Shown here piece after piece: positions 57,003-64,000 of a DNA stretch of 64,000 nt. Source of the stretch: Carposina sasakii (lineage: Eukaryota > Arthropoda > Insecta > Lepidoptera > Carposinidae). Within the stretch, counting starts at the first letter, position 1. The number at the start of each line of letters is the position of its first letter. The notes beneath the pieces were generated by a model that saw nothing but the letters and a program-made list of their open reading frames with translations, did no database searches and was not told the origin of the DNA. The stretch is from NCBI GenBank assembly GCA_014607495.2, contig CP053163.1:7668716-7732715 (forward strand), read 5' to 3'. The position numbers were made by a program, and so were the translations under genes.

Positions 57003-57891
57003 GCTTAGCAATCTGCGGCTTGGCCGAGGCCAGAAATGACTGGATAGCACGGTGCCCAAACGTAGACCTGCCCAAGGCCCCTTCTTCTCAGCGACAGTGG
57101 GACGAGCCGCTCTGTGGCCTGGTACGGAATGAACTCATACAAACGTCATCCAGTACCACAGAGCGCGCCCGTCTACTCGCTGTTGGAGAATGGGAATCGG
57201 GACTTTGGCTACAGGCTCTACCTTCGCCACACACGGGCACCATGCTAGATAGAACAACGTTCCGTATAGCTGCATCGCTTCGCCTAGGGGCCACAGTAAC
57301 GGTTCCCCACATTTGCCAGTGTGGGGACACCGTAGATAGGCTTGGTCACCACGGTCTTTCATGCATCAGAAGCTTGGGCCGTCTCCCACGGCACGCAAAT
57401 ATCAACGATTCTATCCGTCGGGCCCTAGGAAAAGCCAACGCGCCAGCAGTTCTGGAACCCAATGGCTTGGCGCGTGATGATGGGAAAAGGCCCGACGGTA
57501 TGACCCTAGTGCCTTGGGAGATGGGTAGACCGCTTGTGTGGGATGCTACTTGTGTTGACACTCTTGCTGCCTCCCACATCGGCGGTACATCATCCAAAGC
57601 CGGTTCTGCTGCATGTTCGGCGGAAACGCCAAGCGCCGCAAATATGCAGGTCTCCCAGGAGACTACATGTTTGGGGCGTTTGGCGTCGAGACACTGGGAC
57701 CGTGGGGACCAAGTGCTCACCGCCTCTACCGGGAAATTTCCAAACGCCTGTTTGAAACTTCCCGTGACCAGAAGGCTGGCCTGTTTTTTGGACAAAAAAT
57801 TAGCATTGCCATTCAACGTGGCAATGCTGCCAGCCTCCTGGGCACCCTCCCGGTAGATGGCAACTTTATACATACATTTAATTTTCTGTAG
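57003..57891 (+). pseudogene. 5'-truncated LINE ORF with R2-type restriction-like endonuclease signature
   Basis: From 57020 an open frame (no ATG; upstream part missing) runs to a frameshift near 57625 and continues in another frame to TAG at 57889-57891. Residues 99-115 are CQCGDTVDRLGHHGLSC, i.e. C-x-C-x8-H-x4-C, matching the zinc motif described for restriction-like endonucleases of R2-type LINEs (C-x1-3-C-x7-8-H-x4-C). KRPDG at 156-160 is followed by D175 (LVWDATCVD), resembling the P-D-x12-14-D active site, although the spacing here is 15. After the frameshift come GVETLGPWG and QKISIAIQRGNAASLLGTLP. The reverse-transcriptase part is absent. G+C is much higher than in the flanks. It sits 150 bp downstream of the exon at 56757, presumably in an intron. 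Confidence 0.72.
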
Positions 57892-58298
57892 TAGGTTTAT
57901 GTTATTTTATTGTTCACATAGTATGTAATAATTAAAGCGAAAGCTATGAAATTAAAAAGCTTATGCATCAGAATATCATTAATTATATAATTTACAGTCA
58001 CGCAGACAAAGTTACGGGCATCTCTTAGTCAGCCTGTTAATTTTCGAAGTATTCGTTCATTTCAAGAATTTTGACTCCCAATATTCAAAAATGTGCAAGT
58101 TTTGTAGTAGGTAGTCGTCAAATCATTATAATTACTAGTTTATGACATTATTAGGCTAGATTGTGTTAATCAAAGATAACACTGACTTTCCATGATTATG
58201 TTCAATGAAAATTACGACACAAATGTTAATAGTAAATATAGGTAGGCCATAGGTAGACCTATCTGCTGCATGCAGACTGCTTAAAATCGGTCTGGAGA

Positions 58299-58355
58299 TT
58301 TTTGGGGGAGGTATAGACCTCATTTAGCAGTGGATTAAATGGCTGAAATGATGAA
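58299..58355 (+). repeat. RTE-type LINE, degenerate 3' end
   Basis: 'TTTTTGGGGGAGGTATAGAC' then 'CAGTGGATTAAATGGCTGAA' preserves the outline of the EAYVQQW codons and the TGATGA end with many changes. An old copy. Confidence 0.5.
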
Positions 58356-58504
58356 TTCTATGATAAATTCAAACATTTATAATATTTATTAATTTATTGT
58401 GCATTTTATATACCCACTTAACTTATTTCAGTAGAGTAAGGCAAGTAAGCCACAAAGAGTCGAGTAAGCGAAAAAAAAAATTTTTATCTACAATTTTAAT
58501 TTAA

Positions 58505-58534
58505 TTTTTTCCATTTCTTTATTAATAATTTTAT
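58505..58534 (+). repeat. SINE family A, tail only
   Basis: TTTTTTCCATTTCTTTATTA then ATAATTTTATA is identical to the SINE tail at 21220-21250. The head is absent. Confidence 0.6.
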
Positions 58535-58994
58535 AATACAATTTTAATATTCGCGTTAAACTTATAGGTACTTAGAACTGTACCTACCTATTGATTTCCT
58601 ACTTGTCGGTAAATTAAAGTTTCTGTGACCCTCCTAGTTAAATACCTAATTGAAAAATAGATGAAGAAAGACATAGTAGTTATAGAAACTATTTAAATTG
58701 TAATGGTAGTTGATAATTCACAATACCGTTCCAATCACAAATAAGTAAGAAAAGATAAACTTGTTTATCGCCGCATTTATAACAAGCGGCACAAGTTTGA
58801 TGATTCACATTAGATATCAATTAATTCGATATTTCTTCCCTTCGTTTGAGTCCAATTACTAGTAGGTAAATATGGTACCTACTATTAATTTAACTATCCG
58901 ATTGATCATTAATAATTCGCAATATTGTGAAATATTATGAATTTTAGAGTGCAAAATAGTTTATGTTTTACTTATTCCTCGGATGATCGGTCGC

Positions 58995-59068
58995 AGTGGA
59001 GGTTGTTGGGGAGGCCTATGTTCAGCGGTGGACTACTCATGGCTGGAAATGATCATGATGTTGATGAT
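58995..59068 (+). pseudogene. RTE-type LINE, last codons and 3' tail
   Basis: GAG GCC TAT GTT CAG CGG TGG ACT encodes EAYVQRWT, followed by THGWK and a TGA at 59050-59052. This is the same distance from GAG to stop as in the 26904-26976 copy. A TGATGATATT-type tail follows. Confidence 0.78.
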
Positions 59069-59847
59069 ATTATGTACTTCATACAAAAACGAAAATAACT
59101 TTATATTTTCAAAGATTAGTGTATTTCAGTTAGAAAATTTTTTTTATAACATTATGTAGGTGTGCACCTACTACATATAATATTGTAGTAGTCTACATTA
59201 GTAAAATAAAATTCTACAGTAGTAATATTGTAGAAGTTATCCTCTTTCACTGATGTAATACTCAAATCTGTAATATAACACTACAAGCGAATACTCTCGA
59301 TGAGGGAGCGCCTTTATGAATTACAATGCGGACAAAATGTTACCTTTTTAGCAAAAAAATGCCTGTCGGTCTAATATATGTTTGATTATTACCTATATTT
59401 TCTAAATTGGTCAAGTCATACATATAAATTATAGGTGGGTAGGTTTATGTCACCAATCTATTACAAGTGAAAGTATAGCCTCATTACTCATGGCACCTAC
59501 TCAATTTAAAGCTCATTGACAATCGCAATGAAGTCATTCAAGTTTCTCTGTGACCTTTCAAGAACGAAGAGATCAGAATGACTCAGAGGAGTCGTTCAAC
59601 TTAGTACACAGCACACAGCGTAGGTATCAGATTACAGTGTCTCAACTGCCTAACTAAAGTAATGATGTTGTATTAACTTAGTCGTTGGAAACTTAGAAGC
59701 GGACTGTCTACTTCTCACGATAGAAGTAGTTTTGTTCGTTGTCGTATCATTTAAGTTACCAGTTGGCCAACTAATTACTTTATCTATATGCTGTTTATTC
59801 TTTATTATACCTACACAAAAGTTGTTTACAATAATAATAATAGTGCT

Positions 59848-60120
59848 ATACATATAATTACGCCTTTATCCCTTACAGGGTAGGCAGAGCACCAAGGGTC
59901 GATAGAACCACGTGGTGCCACTTCTGACCAATTTTAAGGGTATAGTTGAGATGTACAAGTTCGGTTAGAAGTGACTGGTGGTCAGCCCATTGCCTACAAA
60001 ACACCAAGACCCTCTTGTCACTCTACTGACTTGTACAGTATACCCGGGAAGAGAAGCAGTTGTATATACGTTTTCACTCTCAGGGCAGCATAGAAGAAAC
60101 TCCCAGAGCAGCATAAAAGA
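59848..60120 (-). repeat. LINE-type 3' end, 'TCAACTATACCCT' family, copy 4
   Basis: Plus-strand 'TTACGCCTTTATCCCTTACA', 'GGTAGGCAGAGCACCAAGGG' and 'AGTTGAGATGTACAAGTTCG', then 'GTGGTCAGCCCATTGCCTAC', mirror 29753-30019. The end carries a short internal duplication (CAGGGCAGCATAGAAGA / CAGAGCAGCATAAAAGA). Confidence 0.75.
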
Positions 60121-60184
60121 ATATGTTATACAAGTAGTTGTTAAATGTTAAGTTGCCCATTTCTTAATATTATTTATAATACAC

Positions 60185-60272
60185 TTGTACACTATAATAT
60201 CTCCTGCATACCTGGCCAATCTCCGTAGAGATTGCTCGCCTTGGCCGAAATACGGTCGGATATCATCATGAT
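60185..60272 (+). repeat. interspersed repeat, CTCGTGCCTCGG family, 3' part
   Basis: 'CACTATAATATCTCCTGCAT' then 'CTGGCCAATCTCCGTAGAGA' and 'TTGGCCGAAATACGGTCGGA' match the 3' third of 24055-24291. It is followed by ATCATCATGATGATCA. A 5'-truncated copy. Confidence 0.7.
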
Positions 60273-61604
60273 GATCATTTCCCTATACTGTGATCTAATC
60301 TGCGGATAGGTAGTGGGTACTATTTTGGTTCAAAATAAAAGTTGAACTACTACAAGTTTATATTTACTTTGGTATAGTGATATCAGATAGGAACGCCGTG
60401 GAACGCGGTCATGTGAACTCATATCTCCTTATAAAGTTTCTGACTCAACTTCCCAACTTTAACTTGGTTAGTACCCTGATGCAAGATACGAGTAATTGGT
60501 AATTACTGAGTCAGTAGTCATTGTTTCTATAAGTAATAGACGTAGACTTATGTTTGTTTTTTGTCATCCCTTATGGATTTTCCGCTATGTTGTAGCCTGT
60601 CTTGGTCTACAATAGGTATGTCTACAGTTCAAAACTTTGAGTAATGCTTTTCTAGATAAAAAGATGACTAATGATGATAGTCTGAAGGGCTTTTCCATCT
60701 TTACCGATCTATGTGGCGTGCATTGAAAATGGTTAAACCTACGAGTTTAGGCTGGGGCTTTGTCGCTTGGGGAGACTTTTCTAGGTGATTCAAATTGTTA
60801 GCTATAGCAAATTTATAAAATTCAGAGATTCCTAATTTTAATTTTAAAGTAATTTAGTGTACTTAATCTTGTTTAAATTAGAGATTACTACTACATATTA
60901 TAGCAAATACTAAATTTTCTGCGTAAGCTTTGTAACTTTTTGAAATGTAAAATAGCAAAAAATACATGTTACGAGTAGGTACGTCTTATTTAAGTGACAT
61001 TCAGAATAATCTTGTACTAGACCACGTGGATGAAGTTGCAACACAATCTAAGTACATATGTATAAACTGACGATATATGGAATTCGATCGGTATTTTAAA
61101 ACAATAAATCAGTCATGAGTGATTTGACAATGAGTCAGTCTCTCAGGATGTTATAAAATTATGACTCAATTACAACAGGCATCCCCGTTGTAAGCGTCAA
61201 GTGATATTTACACTACTAGAGGCGCTAGTTACTATATCGCTTTATGATATTCGTAAAATTTACTTGCTGTTAGACACGTCATTAGGTTATTATAGGGGGT
61301 GTGTCATTTGTATAGTTTGCAGACACAGTTTGCTTGAATAATAGACAGTGTAGGTAGAGCTTAAAAAGATTATGATTTACGTAACAGTTATAATATGATA
61401 ACTAAATATTTGAATCAAAAATAATCTTATAGAGATAAGTTTTCTTTGTTGTGCGCGTTATTTTTTTATTATTTTGTTTATAAAATATTATGTAAATTTT
61501 TTGTATGTGAAACTAGTAAAATTTGTTTTAAAGTGAGTATGTAAATATTATGTTAAGGGCAAATTTTTCCAATGGTCAGATATCCTATATAAAGGATTAA
61601 TATG
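60273..61604. other. non-coding stretch, nothing recognised
   Basis: AT-rich; no gene, RNA or repeat could be supported. Confidence 0.5.
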
Positions 61605-61986
61605 ATGCGGTCTTACTTTAAAACTTGATCAACATAGAGACATCTTACTATCGTACTAATATTATAAACGCGAAAGTTTGTAAGTATGGATGGATGGATG
61701 GATGATTGTTTGTTACTCTTTCACGTAAAAACGGCTGGAGTGATTTTAATAGAAATTTGTATGAAGTTATCTGACATCCTGGATTAACACATAGGTAACT
61801 TTTTATCCCGGGAAAATATTTTCTTCCCGGATAATTTCGATTTTTGTTTTTTGTTTTTTCTGCAGTCCACGCGGACGAAGTCTCGGGCGTCTGTAGTTAT
61901 TAATATATTCAAACGGTTTTACAGCCTAACCTGAAGGATACATTTTATGCTGTTTCTATCTAAAACTTGTTTAACATAGAAACATC
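61605..61986. repeat. pair of about 40-bp direct repeats flanking a Helitron
   Basis: 61605-61645 (ATGCGGTCTTACTTTAAAAC, then TTGATCAACATAGAGACATC) and 61947-61986 (ATGCTGTTTCTATCTAAAAC, then TTGTTTAACATAGAAACATC) are diverged direct repeats about 300 bp apart on either side of the Helitron at 61651-61896. Helitrons make no target duplication, so this is an independent duplication. Confidence 0.7.
61651..61896 (+). mobile_element. non-autonomous Helitron, Lep1-like, 246 bp
   Basis: The 5' end TCGTACTAATATTATAAACG then CGAAAGT is preceded by A. A (GGAT)n run follows, then 'CTCTTTCACGTAAAAACGGC'. The 3' end carries CGCGGACGAAGTCTCGGGC and GTCTGTAG followed by T, a slightly mutated hairpin and CTAG end. 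Its body matches the first half of 46118-46681 in inverse orientation. Confidence 0.85.
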
Positions 61987-63303
61987 CCCAACTTTATCTT
62001 CTGAAAATCTGCCTTTAAAATGATGCAATTTATTTAGCTTTTCACTGGCCGTTTATCTCCCCGTGAGCAGAGTCCGTTGTCCTTGAATGATGCGTCATGA
62101 AGGTGTCCTTCTCTGACATCATGATGACGCAAATGCATTCGGGGCAATGATATGCGTTTTTGTAATATAATTCGCTGTGAATCCTGCAATAGATAAGTTT
62201 CACGAAGCTTATCAATTGAATTGAAATGTTTTGCCTAAGTTAGTTTTATAATGAAACATGGTTCAAATCCCTAAAATGTAATGAACCAAACTAACTCTAA
62301 AAGTTTTAATCACACTTCTGGTCACTCTAATTTGAATATAAATCTATAATTAAATATGCTATAAATAATTCGTCAATTTTGCGGCTATAACACCAACCGC
62401 AAAATTTATGTTAAAATTATAAACCTATATATACAAATTTTAAACTATAACCTGAATTTTTATTGAATAAAGTGTTAATGCCAGAGTACGCGCATTTGTG
62501 TTAGTAAGAGTTAGAAGTTAATCATACCTAAAGAATGAGATATGCAGTAACAGCAATGTTATAATTAAATGAATCATAGTGAAATCATCACTACTATATC
62601 AATAACTAATAGTGGTGATAATGATTCTGAATAATGAATTTTAATATCCTGATTATAGTAATTTACCACCAGTTCTTTTTTCTATCATAGGGTAATCTCA
62701 TTTACATATGTTGTATATGGGTACGTCTTGATATATAAATGTTTGTTAGATATTCTTAGTAGAAAACACCTTGTAAAGTCTGTTTCATGATACGAGTAAT
62801 TATGACAGTCAGATAAGGATTTTGAAATAACGTTTCAAATCAAAATGATATCGAGGTAGAACTCAACATTCATTAATTGCTTTGCCTATAATAACATACG
62901 CAAACGTACTCATGACCCCTATAAGGGAATTAGAACCCTAAAAACAATCTATGAGTCATAGAGCGAAGAACGACTAGCGTGCTCTAGTAGCCGCTATAAT
63001 GGTCCAACCATTTGTAACCTTTGTGACGAATTTGGGGAGCTATTTGTCACAGTTGTGCCTCAAAATGTAAGTACGATATTCTTATGTCGCAGTGTAATGT
63101 TTTGGCCTAAATCAGGATATTCAGGCGATTTACATACCAATTTTCAGAAAATCGAAAGACAAAGGTCCCACTAAAAGGACACTTGCGCTGTTCCCATGAT
63201 ACTTAGGAATGTTGTGCTAGCCTGTAAGTGACATATATATCAGAATATTTGCTCAAATAATGTTTTTAATAATGTGTGATATTTATGTTGTTGGCAAGCC
63301 TTA
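61987..63303. other. non-coding stretch, nothing recognised
   Basis: AT-rich. A loose inverted repeat lies around 62087-62130 (ATGATGCGTCATGA / TCATGATGACGCA). No gene was recognised. Confidence 0.5.
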
Positions 63304-63332
63304 TAAATAAATAAATAAATAAATAAATAAAT
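63304..63332. repeat. (AAAT)7 microsatellite
   Basis: A perfect tetranucleotide run just left of the pogo-like MITE. It may be the tail of a lost retroelement. Confidence 0.93.
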
Positions 63333-63350
63333 ACTTGCGATTAGTACATA

Positions 63351-63755
63351 CAGTCGACTCTCGTTAATTCAAACCTGCGATAATTCGAACCTCTCTGCAA
63401 TTCAAAGTTGTCACGAGTTCCCTACAATTTCTCTTTATATTTTGAACTAAAACCATACATTTTATACACTCGGTAAATCGAACAAAAATATCATCGCTAC
63501 GTAACAAAACGACGCGTTAATTCGAACTTACAGGCGTCAAACACGCGACAATTCAAAGTTACAGAGAGAAAGATTACAGAGTTTGCTAACTAAGTACCTA
63601 CATCTGATTCTGTTGCACTCCTCATAATTGTTTATTTTTCAATAATTCGAACTTTTTACTTTTCTGAAAATTTCGAGCCATTTAATATTTCAAATTCTCG
63701 ATAATTCGTAGTATTTTAAAAGTCTCTCGAGATTCGAATTAACGAGAGTAGACTG
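63351..63755. mobile_element. pogo-like MITE, 405 bp, TA-flanked
   Basis: The left end CAGTCGACTCTCGTTAATTC then AAAC and the right end GATTCGAATTAACGAGAG then TAGACTG are inverted repeats of about 24 bp, with TA on both sides (63349-63350 and 63756-63757). The sequence and TA target fit the pogo/Tigger branch of Tc1/mariner elements (recall). Many internal 'AATTCGAA' and 'AATTCAAA' blocks recur along the element in both orientations. No transposase is encoded. Confidence 0.88.
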
Positions 63756-63790
63756 TATATAATTTACTCGCTCGTTCTATATAATATCTA

Positions 63791-64000
63791 AATGTTGCAA
63801 AATTGTCTTTTAGCTCGTGCCTCGGAAAGCACGTAAACCCGTTGGTCCTGCGCCTGATCTCTCTCCGGTCGTGTCGGCTTTCCGTCCCATCGGACTATAA
63901 GAGTAACGAAATAGAGAGTGCATCTGAGTTTGCGCACACACTTGTGCACTATAATATCTCCTGCGTACCTGGCCGTAGAGATTAGTCGCCTTGCCCAAAA
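63791..64000 (+). repeat. interspersed repeat, CTCGTGCCTCGG family, copy cut by window end
   Basis: 'TAGCTCGTGCCTCGGAAAGC' through 'TCCCATCGGACTATAAGAGT' to 'CTGCGTACCTGGCCGTAGAG' aligns with 24055-24291. A deletion of about 9 bp lies in 'GGCC(AATCTCC)GTAGAG'. It continues beyond the window. Confidence 0.75.

Larger units (their letters stand above)
57892..59847. other. non-coding stretch with RTE tails
   Basis: Contains RTE fragments at 58299 and 58995 and a SINE tail at 58505. The rest is AT-rich without a gene. Confidence 0.5.

Noticed and set aside
57088..57873. Minus-strand open frames of 75-175 codons opposite the LINE fragment
   Set aside because: They mirror the GC-rich coding strand. 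The zinc motif and the family C-terminus are found only on the plus strand.
61690..61720. (GGAT)n as a free microsatellite
   Set aside because: It lies inside the Helitron at 61651-61896 and is treated as part of it.

Overview
The window is a 64 kb piece of AT-rich (roughly 35% G+C by eye) animal nuclear DNA. It almost certainly comes from a moth or butterfly (Lepidoptera). The evidence is the set of interspersed repeats: RTE-type LINE 3' ends encoding EAYVQQWT followed by a TGA/GATGAT tail, non-autonomous Helitrons with the Lep1-like 'ACTAATATTATAAAtgCGAAAGT' 5' end and 'CGCGGACGAAGTCGCGGGC' 3' hairpin, a mariner of the HKVGM/FVYRTI type, two tRNA-derived SINE families, and short CCTAA (insect telomere-type) repeats. 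The order-level call rests on recall of these families, not on a search.

Protein-coding content is very low. The only feature that looks like a host exon is a 96-nt block at 56757-56852 (+). It has a strong 3' splice site, an open reading frame in phase 0, 56% G+C and a consensus GTAAGT donor. A possible 27-nt microexon lies at 17692-17718 (+). The simplest reading is that the window lies largely inside long introns of a plus-strand gene, or in intergenic DNA beside it. No complete host gene is visible.

Layout: 1-6.1 kb holds fragments of LINE 3' ends, a CA/GA microsatellite and a small element with inverted ends. 6-13 kb is mostly featureless, with one interspersed repeat at 9 kb and a GC-rich island at 11.3 kb. 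13-21 kb holds Helitrons, a LINE 3' UTR, an unusual degenerate 28-bp repeat array of near-palindromic units at 16.16-16.73 kb, and a SINE. 22-31 kb holds several LINE ends, a LINE C-terminal remnant at 25.1 kb, a group of four hairpins (26.55-28.1 kb, one with 48-bp perfect arms) and a Helitron. 31-42 kb holds two families of TA-flanked MITEs and a broken mariner transposase at 38.9-40.0 kb, with a LINE tail and a SINE close upstream. 42-52 kb holds further MITE, Helitron and SINE copies; one SINE has a 13-bp perfect target duplication. 52-57 kb is quiet up to the exon. A 5'-truncated, frameshifted LINE fragment carrying an R2-type (restriction-like) endonuclease signature follows at 57.0-57.9 kb. 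58-64 kb holds LINE tails, a Helitron and a 405-bp pogo-like MITE with clean inverted repeats.

The elements do not form a pathway. They share dependencies: MITEs on Tc1/mariner/pogo-type transposases, SINEs on LINE machinery, short Helitrons on autonomous Helitrons. No autonomous source is intact here.
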